DNA from: Arcobacter sp.
GTDB taxonomy: Bacteria > Campylobacterota > Campylobacteria > Campylobacterales > Arcobacteraceae
Direction: 5' to 3'
Assembly (NCBI GenBank): GCA_002869535.1
Contig: PKUK01000001.1
Span: 496,001-560,000, forward strand
Length of the DNA: 64,000 nt
A model generated the notes under the pieces. It did not search any database. It worked only from the letters and a program-made list of their open reading frames with translations, and was not told the origin of the DNA. The position numbers and the translations under genes were made by a program. Of this stretch, positions 20,328 through 30,538 are shown piece after piece. How positions within the stretch are numbered: the first letter of the stretch is position 1; each line of letters opens with the position of its first letter.

Positions 20328-21428
20328 CTAAAAGTTCTTTATCAAGTCTTCATAAACAGCAGTTAATCCCTCTACTTCTTTTACTGTAGTTCTCTCACCA
20401 ATACTATGAATAGTGTCGTTTATAACACCAAACTCTATGGCTTCTATACCAAATGCACCAAAATATCTGGCATCACTTGTTCCTCCATGGGTTGATTGTT
20501 TTGTAGGTACTCCTAAAACTTTTTGGATAGAGTTTTCCATTGCTTTCACCACTTTTGATTCTTTATTTGTCACAAAGGGAAAAGAGCCTTGTGTTGTTTT
20601 AAAGTCGTAGCTTAAGCCTTTTAACTTTTCATGGATAAACTCTTCTACACTTTCTCTTGTCGTATTTGTTGAGTTTCTTACATTGAACATAAGTTTTAGT
20701 TCATTTGGTGTTACGTTTGTAACTTCTGTACCACCTCTTATATCTGTAATTACCATCTTAGATGGAGCAAAGTATTCATCTCCATTATCTAAATTATACC
20801 CTGCAATTTTTGGTAATATCTCTGCAAAATTATGTACGGGATTGATACACTTTTCAGGGTATGCAGCATGTCCTTGCTTACCTTTTATAGTGATATATCC
20901 ATTTATACTTCCACGTCGGCCTACTTTTATGGCATCACCAAAAACTTCTTCACAAGTAGGTTCTGCAACTACTGCGTATTGAGGTATAAAGTCTATCTCT
21001 TTTAAGTGTTCAAGCATTTTGATAGTTCCATAAGTTCCTTCACCCTCTTCATCACTTGTCATAAGAATAGAGAGTGTTCCATCAAAGTTTTGAGCGTGTT
21101 TACAAGCATATAAGAAAGCAGCATCACCACTTTTCATATCTTGTGCACCACGTGCACTTATAACTCCATTTACTATTTCAGCAGCAAAAGGGTCTACTTC
21201 CCAACCTTGCCCCACAGGTACTACATCTATATGTCCAGCAAAGCACAGATGCTGTTTTTTGTCATTAAACTTTTTATAAAAAAATCTGTTTTTTGTGCCT
21301 TCCATATCAACTTTTATGCAACGCCACTCTTTTCCTAAATACTCTTCTATAAAATCAAAAGCTCCATCATCATCAGGTGTTATTGATTTAAATCTTAATA
21401 ATTTTTGAAATAATTCTATAATAGTCAT
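20328..21428 (-). CDS. dapE: Succinyl-diaminopimelate desuccinylase
   Basis: CFAGHIDVVPVGQGWEVDPF, ARGAQDMKSGDAAFLYA, STHGGTSDARYF. Confidence 0.95.
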   Translation of the reverse strand: MTIIELFQKLLRFKSITPDDDGAFDFIEEYLGKEWRCIKVDMEGTKNRFFYKKFNDKKQHLCFAGHIDVVPVGQGWEVDPFAAEIVNGVISARGAQDMKSGDAAFLYACKHAQNFDGTLSILMTSDEEGEGTYGTIKMLEHLKEIDFIPQYAVVAEPTCEEVFGDAIKVGRRGSINGYITIKGKQGHAAYPEKCINPVHNFAEILPKIAGYNLDNGDEYFAPSKMVITDIRGGTEVTNVTPNELKLMFNVRNSTNTTRESVEEFIHEKLKGLSYDFKTTQGSFPFVTNKESKVVKAMENSIQKVLGVPTKQSTHGGTSDARYFGAFGIEAIEFGVINDTIHSIGERTTVKEVEGLTAVYEDLIKNF

Positions 21429-21602
21429 CTAATTCCTTTAAAGTAGATATTGTATCAAATTTGTGATTTATTTTTCTATATCAAAACAAACAATAGAAGT
21501 CTGAGAATAATAATAAAAGGGACACTTGATTAATACCCTAGTCTCATTATGCAATTTATCAAACTTCTGTTATAATAAATTAACTTAAAATAGGAGTCTC
21601 CT

Positions 21603-24224
21603 ATGAAAAATAATCTATTTATTAAGATTTCACTTTCTCTATTTATAATTTACTCGTTATTAGGTTTCTTTTTGATTCCTTATATTGCAAAAGACCAAAT
21701 AATTAAAAATCTTGACAATTTACTTGTTTTTAAAAGTGATTTAAAGAAAGTTTCTTTTAATCCATATACATTAAGTGTACAACTTGAAGAGTTCTCTATT
21801 TCAAACAAAGATGAGAAGCTAATAGGCTTTGATGAACTTGAAATTGATTTTGCTCTTTTAAAATCTATACATGAGTCACATATAAGCTTTAAAACCCTAA
21901 ATATAGTAAAACCATATGTAAATATAATTCAAGATGAAAATGGAAGTATAAATTTAGCCTCTATTTTAAAACCTCAAGAAAAAGAGGTAGAAAAAAGCTA
22001 TAGTGAAAAAACAGATATACCAGCATTTAAAATATCAAAGACTCAAATCATAGATGCAAATTTTATTTTTACACAAATTTTTGACTCTAAAAAAACTACA
22101 ACTGATATAAATAATTTCAACTATACATTTTATGATATAGGGACATTTAAAAACTTCCTTGCCTCTCATAGCCTAGTTACAAATGTAAATAAAGATACAA
22201 AACTCTATTTAGATGGTGGATTTAGACTAACTCCTTTTAAGATGTATGGAAAAGTAAAACTTGAAAACCTAAAATCAAAAGAATATCTAGGTTATACAAA
22301 AGATTTACTAAACTTTCAAATTGGAGAGCCAACCTTATCTTTATCTTTTGGATATAGAGTTGACACAACTAAAGAACTAGAAGTATATATTGATAATGCA
22401 AAGATTAATTTAAATAACTTAAAACTAATAAAAGACAATAAAGAACTTGCAAGTTTGAATAGCTTTAAAGTTAGTGATTTAAACCTAGACTTAGCAAGAC
22501 AAAAAATATCTGTAAATGATATCTCATTTAACTCTTTATTTGCGAAAATTGTATCAAATAAAAATGAGAAGTTAAATATAGATAATCTAGTAAATATTAA
22601 AAATGATACAGCAAGTAAAAAAGAAGTCGATACAAAAGATGAAAAGCCTTGGATTGTTGATTTAAAATCATTTACTATAAACAACTCAAACTTTACATAT
22701 GATGATTTAAAAAATAGAACTAACATGAAAGCAAATGATATAAATGTACTGCTTGATAGTCTTTCTATTTTAGGTGCTAAAATAAAAGTTGAGAAATCTA
22801 CAATTGGAACCAAGAGCTTTGAATTAAAAGATAATAAAAATAAAACAGATATTACAGCTCAAAATATAAAATTAAATCTACATAATCTACTAAAAGATAA
22901 CAAAGGGCTAAAACTATCTAGTGTAGATATGACAAATCCAATTGCCACAATAATATTAGAAGAAAAAGAAGCCAAAAAAGAGACAAAAGCAAAAGAAGTT
23001 AAAAAATCATCTACTTCTCAAAACTCTAGTATGATATTAGACATAGGTCCAGTAAAAATAAACAATGCCCAATTGACCTTTCAAGACAAAAATTTAAAAG
23101 TTCCTTTTAAAACAAATATTACCAAACTAAATGGTAGTTTTTCTGAACTAAATAGTAAAAGTTCAAAACCAACAAAACTAAAACTTGAGGGTAAAATTGA
23201 TAGATATGGATATACAAGAATTACAGGCTTTGTTGACCATAAACATATAAAAAATCTTACAGATGTAACTCTTATATTTAAAAATATAGCAATTAAAAAC
23301 TTTACACCCTATTCAGCAAAATTTGCAGGTAGAGAACTTGAAAAAGGTAAATTAAATCTAAATCTAAAATATAATATCTCCAAATCAAATCTTAATGCAA
23401 AAAATAGCATTATTATCACAGATATTAAACTAGGAAAAGTTGTAGAAAGTCCTGATGCTGCAAGCTTACCCCTTGAACTTGGAATTGCTTTGTTGGAAGA
23501 CTCAAAAGGTATAATAGATATTGACTTACCTATTACAGGAAATCTTGATAATCCAGAATTCTCAATTGCTCCAACAGTATGGAAAGTATTTACAAACCTT
23601 ATTATAAAAGCAGTAAGCTCTCCATTTTCATTTTTAGCATCGCTTTTAGGTATTAGTGCAGACGAAATTAAAAGTGTGGAATTTATTTATGGGGAAAGTA
23701 TACTTATAGATTCAGAAAAAGAAACACTAGATTACATTGCAAAAGCCTTTGCAAAAAGACCAAACCTTGCTTTAAAAATCGAACCATCATATGATATAAA
23801 TAAAGATAAAAGTGCTCTTCAAGGCTTAAAACTTGAAGATTTACTAATCCTTGATATGAAAAAATTAAAAGATGGAGATAAGTATTTATTAGCATTGGAG
23901 AATAGATATAAAGCTAGCAATGAAGAAGTTAGCTTAAAAGAGCTAAAAAAAGAGTTTACAAGTGAAGTAAAAGGTAAAGATTACTTTGATAAAGATTCAT
24001 ACATTGCCAAAATCAAAAATATACTAAAATCAAAAATAGAAGTTACAATACAAGAGATGGAAGCTTTAGCTTTAAAAAGAATAGACTCTATAAAAGCCTA
24101 TCTACTTAAAAAAGAAGCAATAGGTGAAAAAAGATTATTTATCAATGACAAAATAAAAGTCTTAGATGAAAAAAATGCTAAATATGCTGAGTTTGATTTA
24201 GCCATAGATATAAAAAAGAAGTAG
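21603..24224 (+). CDS. DUF748 (AsmA-like) domain-containing protein
   Basis: N-terminal TM; repeated AsmA-like segments; PLELGIALLEDSKGIIDIDLPITGNLDNPEFS motif. Confidence 0.85.
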   Translation: MKNNLFIKISLSLFIIYSLLGFFLIPYIAKDQIIKNLDNLLVFKSDLKKVSFNPYTLSVQLEEFSISNKDEKLIGFDELEIDFALLKSIHESHISFKTLNIVKPYVNIIQDENGSINLASILKPQEKEVEKSYSEKTDIPAFKISKTQIIDANFIFTQIFDSKKTTTDINNFNYTFYDIGTFKNFLASHSLVTNVNKDTKLYLDGGFRLTPFKMYGKVKLENLKSKEYLGYTKDLLNFQIGEPTLSLSFGYRVDTTKELEVYIDNAKINLNNLKLIKDNKELASLNSFKVSDLNLDLARQKISVNDISFNSLFAKIVSNKNEKLNIDNLVNIKNDTASKKEVDTKDEKPWIVDLKSFTINNSNFTYDDLKNRTNMKANDINVLLDSLSILGAKIKVEKSTIGTKSFELKDNKNKTDITAQNIKLNLHNLLKDNKGLKLSSVDMTNPIATIILEEKEAKKETKAKEVKKSSTSQNSSMILDIGPVKINNAQLTFQDKNLKVPFKTNITKLNGSFSELNSKSSKPTKLKLEGKIDRYGYTRITGFVDHKHIKNLTDVTLIFKNIAIKNFTPYSAKFAGRELEKGKLNLNLKYNISKSNLNAKNSIIITDIKLGKVVESPDAASLPLELGIALLEDSKGIIDIDLPITGNLDNPEFSIAPTVWKVFTNLIIKAVSSPFSFLASLLGISADEIKSVEFIYGESILIDSEKETLDYIAKAFAKRPNLALKIEPSYDINKDKSALQGLKLEDLLILDMKKLKDGDKYLLALENRYKASNEEVSLKELKKEFTSEVKGKDYFDKDSYIAKIKNILKSKIEVTIQEMEALALKRIDSIKAYLLKKEAIGEKRLFINDKIKVLDEKNAKYAEFDLAIDIKKK

Positions 24225-24241
24225 TTATCTAACTACTTCTT
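24216..24241. terminator. Bidirectional hairpin terminator overlapping both stops
   Basis: aagaagtagtta-tc-taactacttctt. Confidence 0.65.
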
Positions 24242-25051
24242 AATGTTGTATGTAGGGAAAGGAATATTTATATTGTTTTGTTTTAAAGCTTTGTAAATAC
24301 CAAGATTTACTTTATATTGAGTATCAAAGAATAGTTTTGTATGAGCCCAATATCTCACTTCAATATTAATAGAAAAGTCACCAAACTCTTTTATACCAAC
24401 TTGAGCTTTAGGCTCTTTTGAAATGATTTCTGCATCAAAGTCATTTACTACTTTAGATATCACAAGAATTGCTTCTTCTGGATTTGATTCATAGTCAATT
24501 CCAACTACAGACTCTACAATCCTATATTCAAAAGAGTTAATTAATATCTCACCAATAATGTGTTTATTTGGAATAGTAATTTGCTCACCATCTTCAGTTG
24601 ATAAAATAGTATGCGCTAATCTTATCTCTTCTACTACACCAAAAACACCATCTACACTGATAGTATTACCTACAATAAAAGGACGACCTATGATTATAGA
24701 AAGCCCTGCCCCATAGTTTGAAAGTGTTCCTTGTAATGCTAAACCAGCACCAAGTGAAGCCGCACCAATACCTGCAATAAAAGGAGTTAATGTAATACCA
24801 AGTTTTCCAACTGCAACTATTGACACACCAATAATAATTGAAAACTTAATAATATTTACAATAAACTTTGTCAAAGTAACATCAAGCTCATTTTTTTCAC
24901 AAATACGTCTTACAAACGCAGATACTTTATTTGCGACAAACCAACCTAAAAGAAAAATTATAATCGCACCAATTAATTGGAAACTATAATTAACAAAAAA
25001 CTCAATTATCACATCATAAAACTTTTGTATGTTTTCTAGCTCTTTATCCAT
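24233..25051 (-). CDS. Small-conductance mechanosensitive channel (MscS family)
   Basis: GIGAASLGAGLALQGTLSNYGAGLSIIIGRPFIVGNTI. Confidence 0.92.
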   Translation of the reverse strand: MDKELENIQKFYDVIIEFFVNYSFQLIGAIIIFLLGWFVANKVSAFVRRICEKNELDVTLTKFIVNIIKFSIIIGVSIVAVGKLGITLTPFIAGIGAASLGAGLALQGTLSNYGAGLSIIIGRPFIVGNTISVDGVFGVVEEIRLAHTILSTEDGEQITIPNKHIIGEILINSFEYRIVESVVGIDYESNPEEAILVISKVVNDFDAEIISKEPKAQVGIKEFGDFSINIEVRYWAHTKLFFDTQYKVNLGIYKALKQNNINIPFPTYNIKK

Positions 25052-25065
25052 GATTGCTGCCTTTT

Positions 25066-27267
25066 CTATAATTTTACTACCTTCGCACCAAAGCCACCTT
25101 GACTAGGATGAGCATCAGTAAATGACTTAACACTTGGATGCTTTATTAAAAAATCTTTTACTATTTTTGATAATTTTCCAGTACCAATACCGTGATATAC
25201 TAAAACTTCATCAAAACCAGATATTAAACAATCAGAAATAAACTTATCAAGTTTTTCAACTGCTTCATCACCTCTTAATCCATGCAAGTCAATATTTACA
25301 TGTCCACCTTGAGGTTTTTCAATTGTTACAGTTGTTTTTTTCTTAACCTTTGGTTTAACTTCATTTCCTGATGGTCTTAACTCATCAACAGTTACATGGA
25401 GTCTCATTCCTGCATCTGTTAAGATTAAAGCCTTTTTACCTCTTATTGAGATAATCTCACCCTTTGAGCTTTTATATTTTACCCTATCTTTCTCTTTGAA
25501 GTTGTAATTCTCTTCTACTTTTTCTACTTTTATATCTTTTGCTTTTTTATGTGCAATATTAAGATGTTGATGTGACTCTTGGTAGATTTTTGCTTTTATA
25601 GCTTTTTTTGCTTCTTCTCTTGCATCACTATACTCTTTATGAAGCTTTGATTTTTCTATATTTATATGGTCATCAAGGTCTTGTTTTGCTTCTTTGAGAT
25701 TTTTATTTAGTTTTTGATGTGTTTCAATCTCATTATCAAGTTTAGCAATTTTTTGTTTATATTCCATTTCCAAGGCACTACTTCGTTCGATTAGTTCATT
25801 TAGCCTATCTTGATCATCACCATAAACATCTTTTGCTTTTTTTACTACATTTACAGGTATACCATATCGTTGTGCCGTTTCAAAAGCATAAGAACGTCCA
25901 ATAGTACCTTGTAAGAAGTCATAAGTTGGTTTCTGGTTTGCTTCATCATAAATAGCTGCTATTAACTCCACTTTATCATTTGCAGCCATAAGTGCAGCTA
26001 ATCTTTTGTGGTGAGTTGTAATGATGATTTTAATATTTTTATCAATAAGCTCTTCAATTATTACTTTAAACAAACTAGCAGCTTCATCGGAATCAGTTCC
26101 AAGTTCTATCTCATCAACACCAACTATTACATCTTTTTGGGTAAATAGTTTAGAGAACTCTACCATACGACCTGCAAAAGTAGAGATATCATTTTTAACA
26201 CTTTGAGGGTCATCTAAAACAGCTAAGGCATTTTTAAAGTATCCTATTGAAGACTTTTCATTGGCTTTATATGGGATTAAGTATTTTGATAAAACAACTG
26301 CTGAAAGTATAGATTTTAACATCATTGTTTTACCACCAGCATTTACACCTGTTATCATAATAACAGATTTTGAAAAATCTACAGATATAGGTTTTCCACC
26401 ATGAAGTGCTGGATGAACAAACTCTTTTAAAATATTTTTACCACTTTTTGAAGGAATTATAAAGTTTTTATCTCCATCTTTAGCAAAAAACAATCTTGCT
26501 AAATAGTGGTCAATCCTATCAAACTCTTTATTTAAGAACTTTATAAAAAGTAAGTTTTTTTCAAAAGTAGAAGAGATAGATTTACACACCTTTAATAAAA
26601 CTTCTTCTTGTTTGTTTTTTAAATCAGACTCTTTTTGTTTGAGTTCTGAAATTGAGTGAGGTAAGATATAAAAGAATCCTGAGCTTGATCTATGTATAAC
26701 AGTAGCTTTTATAATATTATTAAAGCCTCCACGCACAAGTAGCGTCTCTTCTGAGTTTACATAATGAACTTGTGAATCAATTAAATAAGGTCTTAATTTA
26801 CTATTATTTATAGATTTGTACAAGGCTTGTTTGATTGACTCTTTATTTCTATAAAGGGCAGATTTTATAAGATCTAAGTCTTCATCAATTCCCTCTTTTA
26901 GATTTCCTTTTGAATCGAAGAAATCAACTACTCTTTCCATATCAGCTGGTATTATTACTTTTTCTATCCACTCAGCTAATTTACCCTCAAAAGTAAATCT
27001 TTTTAAATAAAGAAAATATTTTATAATCTTTATAAACTCATAAACTTCTTCAACTCTTAATATACCTTGCTTTTGAATATGTACTATTTTACCATCAAGG
27101 TTTTCAACCTTTTGGGGCTCTTTTAGTTCATATTTTGACAACTCATTTATAAATCTATGATGTAAGTTTATATCACCTTCTAAAACAACTGGTTTTTCTC
27201 TTGCAAATAGTTTAGAAAATGATGTTAAATAATCCTCTAAGTCTAACTTTTTAAATATCTCTTGCAT
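25066..27267 (-). CDS. mutS2: Endonuclease MutS2
   Basis: MITGVNAGGKTMMLKSIL, VGVDEIELGTDSDEAASLFKVI, C-terminal Smr domain VNIDLHGLRGDEAVEKLDKFI. Confidence 0.95.
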   Translation of the reverse strand: MQEIFKKLDLEDYLTSFSKLFAREKPVVLEGDINLHHRFINELSKYELKEPQKVENLDGKIVHIQKQGILRVEEVYEFIKIIKYFLYLKRFTFEGKLAEWIEKVIIPADMERVVDFFDSKGNLKEGIDEDLDLIKSALYRNKESIKQALYKSINNSKLRPYLIDSQVHYVNSEETLLVRGGFNNIIKATVIHRSSSGFFYILPHSISELKQKESDLKNKQEEVLLKVCKSISSTFEKNLLFIKFLNKEFDRIDHYLARLFFAKDGDKNFIIPSKSGKNILKEFVHPALHGGKPISVDFSKSVIMITGVNAGGKTMMLKSILSAVVLSKYLIPYKANEKSSIGYFKNALAVLDDPQSVKNDISTFAGRMVEFSKLFTQKDVIVGVDEIELGTDSDEAASLFKVIIEELIDKNIKIIITTHHKRLAALMAANDKVELIAAIYDEANQKPTYDFLQGTIGRSYAFETAQRYGIPVNVVKKAKDVYGDDQDRLNELIERSSALEMEYKQKIAKLDNEIETHQKLNKNLKEAKQDLDDHINIEKSKLHKEYSDAREEAKKAIKAKIYQESHQHLNIAHKKAKDIKVEKVEENYNFKEKDRVKYKSSKGEIISIRGKKALILTDAGMRLHVTVDELRPSGNEVKPKVKKKTTVTIEKPQGGHVNIDLHGLRGDEAVEKLDKFISDCLISGFDEVLVYHGIGTGKLSKIVKDFLIKHPSVKSFTDAHPSQGGFGAKVVKL

Positions 27268-27270
27268 ATA

Positions 27271-28002
27271 TTATTTAACTTCTACTCCATATCTTTGTAA
27301 AACATTAACCCAAGATAGAGCTTTTCCATCTATGTCAAACAATGCAGGAGTTCCCCTTACACCTAACTCTTCACCTAATTTCATATTTGCTTCAATAATC
27401 TTATTTAAAGAAGCTTTTCGTTTATCACTATATTTTTTATTTTTAAACTCTTTGCTATCAACAGTAACATTCATCATTGCTTCTACTTTAGCATCATTTG
27501 TTTTATTATCTAAAATATATTGTGTTAAAGCTATGGCATTTTTATGAAAACTTAAAGGGAAGAAAAATATTTTAAGTTGTACATCTTTTTTTATATCTTC
27601 AAAATATGATTCAAACTTTTTACAATATGGACACTCAGGGTCTGTAAACAAATAATATACATCTTTACCCGTACCATATGTTAAAGCCTCTTTTCCATCT
27701 AAAATAGATACATCATTTGGAATACTAAGCTCTTCACCCGATGCAGTATTATAAATTTTACCAGCGATTAAAAAATTTTTATCAGCTGTTAAAACTAACT
27801 CTTGAACATTTTCTTGAATATTCACTCTTAATAAATAAAACTGTTCATCTTTATATGCTTTCATAATGTGCATACCAGAACCTGTAAAAATAGGTAACTT
27901 CTCTATTTCACTCATCTCTTTTTTATTTAATTCTCCAGATGCAACTGCATTCAGTGAAAATAAAATACCAATCATTAATACTATTTTAAATATCTTTTTC
28001 AT
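27271..28002 (-). CDS. Periplasmic thioredoxin-fold protein (DsbC/DsbG-like)
   Basis: Signal peptide; LFTDPECPYCKKFESYFEDI; GVRGTPALFDIDG. Confidence 0.85.
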   Translation of the reverse strand: MKKIFKIVLMIGILFSLNAVASGELNKKEMSEIEKLPIFTGSGMHIMKAYKDEQFYLLRVNIQENVQELVLTADKNFLIAGKIYNTASGEELSIPNDVSILDGKEALTYGTGKDVYYLFTDPECPYCKKFESYFEDIKKDVQLKIFFFPLSFHKNAIALTQYILDNKTNDAKVEAMMNVTVDSKEFKNKKYSDKRKASLNKIIEANMKLGEELGVRGTPALFDIDGKALSWVNVLQRYGVEVK

Positions 28003-28054
28003 TTCTTTCTCCTAATTGCTAAATATTAGCAAGTTATTGTTTAGTTTGTATAAA

Positions 28055-29389
28055 TTATAAATAAAACTGCCAATAAAGTATAGCAGTAGTTGTAACTAGA
28101 ACTATACCTAAAATATTAAACACTAATCCATATTTAGCCATATCTTTTACTTTTACCACACCACTACTCATAGCTATTGCATTTGGTGGGGTTGCTATTG
28201 GCAACATAAAAGCATAAGAGGCACAAATTGTTGCAACAAATAAAATCAATGCTACATCTATATTTCCGACATTACCAAGGGAGTAAATAATAGGTAAAAC
28301 TACTGAAATAAGTGCAGTATTGGAAGTTATTTCTGTAGTAAAAGTAACCAAAGATGCAACTAGTATTATTAGCAATATTATTGGCAAGTCTGTTACTGAC
28401 AATAGTTGATTTGCAATTACATCAGCTAGTCCTGTTTTTGAAAATGCCATTGCAATGGAAAAACCAGCACCAAATAAAAACATAATCTCATAAGGAATCT
28501 TTTTTGTGTCTTCCCAAGTTAAAAAACCAATTTTTGGCATAAACATAAGCAAACCATAACCTAATAATATACCCTTTTCATTTAGTCCAAGTCCCATATA
28601 ATAAGGTTCTATTTTAGAATTAACGAATAATAAAACTATTAAAGATCCCAAAATATAAAGTAATCTTTTTTGATCCCAATTTAAAGGTTTCAACTCTTTT
28701 AAACTTGCATCTATCTCAAAGTTTTTCACCCCTAAAGATAAAATAAAAGGAATAATAATAAGCATTGCAATTGCCAAAGGAGAAGTTAAAGCTATCCATT
28801 TTATAAAAGGTATTGCTTCTAAATGATGCTGTTCCATAAACCCTAAAAGAATAAGATTGGGAGGTGTTCCTATTGGAGTTACAATTCCACCTATACTTGC
28901 CCCATATGCAATTGCAAGTACAAATCTAAGTCTTATTTTTATATCATCACTTAAATATATGGCAATTGGTATCAATAAAAGAGCTGTTGTTGTATTTGAT
29001 ATAAGTGAACTCAAAAATGCAGAAGTAATAGCCAATGAAAATATTATTCCTCTTGCAGTATTTGGGAAAAGTGTTAATAGCTTATTTGAAATATATTTAT
29101 GCAACTCAATTTTTTGTGTCGCAATTGCTATCATAAATCCACCTAAAAACAAAAAGATTATTGATTTTGAATAATTAGATACGGTTTCATTTGTACTAAT
29201 AATATCAAAACTTGGAAAAAGTAAAATTGGTAACAAGGAAACAACCCCTAAAGGTAAGGCCTCATTTGACCACAATACAACAAGAAAAAATATTATTGAA
29301 AGTAAAGTAGCATGTTGAGTACTAAAAAAAGAATTCAATAGAAAAAAAAGAATTACTGATAAAATTAAGGTTAATGTGATTTGTTTCAA
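28055..29389 (-). CDS. SLC13/DASS family sodium:anion symporter
   Basis: GASIGGIVTPIGTPPNLILLG and FMLPIATPPNAIAMSSG motifs. Confidence 0.92.
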   Translation of the reverse strand: MKQITLTLILSVILFFLLNSFFSTQHATLLSIIFFLVVLWSNEALPLGVVSLLPILLFPSFDIISTNETVSNYSKSIIFLFLGGFMIAIATQKIELHKYISNKLLTLFPNTARGIIFSLAITSAFLSSLISNTTTALLLIPIAIYLSDDIKIRLRFVLAIAYGASIGGIVTPIGTPPNLILLGFMEQHHLEAIPFIKWIALTSPLAIAMLIIIPFILSLGVKNFEIDASLKELKPLNWDQKRLLYILGSLIVLLFVNSKIEPYYMGLGLNEKGILLGYGLLMFMPKIGFLTWEDTKKIPYEIMFLFGAGFSIAMAFSKTGLADVIANQLLSVTDLPIILLIILVASLVTFTTEITSNTALISVVLPIIYSLGNVGNIDVALILFVATICASYAFMLPIATPPNAIAMSSGVVKVKDMAKYGLVFNILGIVLVTTTAILYWQFYL

Positions 29390-29403
29390 GATTACTCCTA
29401 CTT

Positions 29404-29934
29404 TTATTTCTTTTTTGGTCTAAAAGGTTTTATAACCTCTTCATTACACTCTAAAAAAGGTCCTTCCATCAAGTCAATACAATATGGAATTGCAGGAAAA
29501 ACTGCATCTAAACACTCCCTTATAGATTTTGGTTTTCCAGGAAGATTTACTATAAGAGAACTTCCTCTAAGTCCTGCTGTTTGTCTTGATAAGATAGCTG
29601 TTGGCACAAACTTTAAAGACTCTGCCCTCATAAGTTCACCAAATCCTGGCATCATTCTATCACACACATTTTCAGTAGCTTCTGGAGTAACATCTCTTGC
29701 AGCTGGACCAGTTCCCCCTGTAGTAACAACTAAACAACACTTTTCATTATCAATTAAATCTTTTAGTGTATTTTCAATTGTCTCTTGGCTATCTTCAATA
29801 CATTTGTAAACAGGTTCCCATTTGCTTGTTAGATACTCATTTAATGTATCAATAATTGCTTGTCCAGATAAATCTTCATAAACACCCTTACTTGCTCTAT
29901 CACTTGCTGTTAGTATTCCAATTCTTATTTTCAT
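29404..29934 (-). CDS. mog: Molybdopterin adenylyltransferase
   Basis: IGILTASDRASKGVYEDLSGQAI, LVVTTGGTGPAARDVTPEAT. Confidence 0.92.
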   Translation of the reverse strand: MKIRIGILTASDRASKGVYEDLSGQAIIDTLNEYLTSKWEPVYKCIEDSQETIENTLKDLIDNEKCCLVVTTGGTGPAARDVTPEATENVCDRMMPGFGELMRAESLKFVPTAILSRQTAGLRGSSLIVNLPGKPKSIRECLDAVFPAIPYCIDLMEGPFLECNEEVIKPFRPKKK

Positions 29935-30017
29935 AAAATTCCTTTCTTATCAATTCCATATATCGCTTGTGATTTATCTCGCAGAAGCAAAGCGACGAGT
30001 ACAACTTTTGCTATCAT
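29931..30017 (-). CDS. Possible 28-aa small ORF bridging bioV-like gene and mog
   Basis: MIAKVVLVALLLRDKSQAIYGIDKKGIL*; AAAGGATAATAATG RBS spacing, stop overlaps mog start (ATGA). Confidence 0.35.
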   Translation of the reverse strand: MIAKVVLVALLLRDKSQAIYGIDKKGIL

Positions 30018-30019
30018 TA

Positions 30020-30538
30020 TTATCCTTTTAAAATATGTCCATAATTTTTCATAAAATATACTGTTGAAAAATCTTTAAAAAACTCACAAGCTTTTGGTGA
30101 ATCTATAATTTTATCAACACCACCTAAATAGACTTCAATTTTAGTTCCTCTATTTAAAAGAGTATTTAACTTCTCTTCATCCCACTTATATGTAAGTAGA
30201 GTTTGAAGCTCTTCAGAAGTTCCCTCTTTAAAGTATGTTGAAACTTCAAAAGAAGAGGGAGAGGATATATTTTTTAAAAAATTCTCATAATAGTTCTTTG
30301 AATCTTTTTTAAAAAACATCAATTGCATTCTTACAAATTTTTTATTTTGAGTTTGAAAGAAAGCTGGTGAAAAAAGTTGAAGTAAATCAACTCTCTTTTG
30401 AGTATTTAAAGCCTCTTCAAAAGCTTTTATTGCACCATATGAAAAGCCAGAAATAGTAAAATCATTTTCTATTATATACTCACTAAAAAGCTCTTTTTCA
30501 TTTTCTAGTGAAAATCCTGAAAAATATCTAGAGTTCAT
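30020..30538 (-). CDS. bioV: Alpha/beta-hydrolase-like, probable BioV-type pimeloyl-ACP methyl ester esterase
   Basis: FTISGFSYGAIKAFEEAL nucleophile elbow; small size and position after ftsH-like gene. Confidence 0.6.
   Translation of the reverse strand: MNSRYFSGFSLENEKELFSEYIIENDFTISGFSYGAIKAFEEALNTQKRVDLLQLFSPAFFQTQNKKFVRMQLMFFKKDSKNYYENFLKNISSPSSFEVSTYFKEGTSEELQTLLTYKWDEEKLNTLLNRGTKIEVYLGGVDKIIDSPKACEFFKDFSTVYFMKNYGHILKG

Noticed and set aside
22316-22813. 165-aa minus-strand ORF within the DUF748 gene
   Set aside because: Antisense of an intact long CDS; Ser/Phe-rich translation typical of AT-rich reverse strand.
29935-30019. Additional TGCGAT-type box (TGCGAG...AGCGAT on minus strand)
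   Set aside because: Half-sites are 10 nt apart rather than 5 and lie within a possible small ORF; does not match the regulon spacing.
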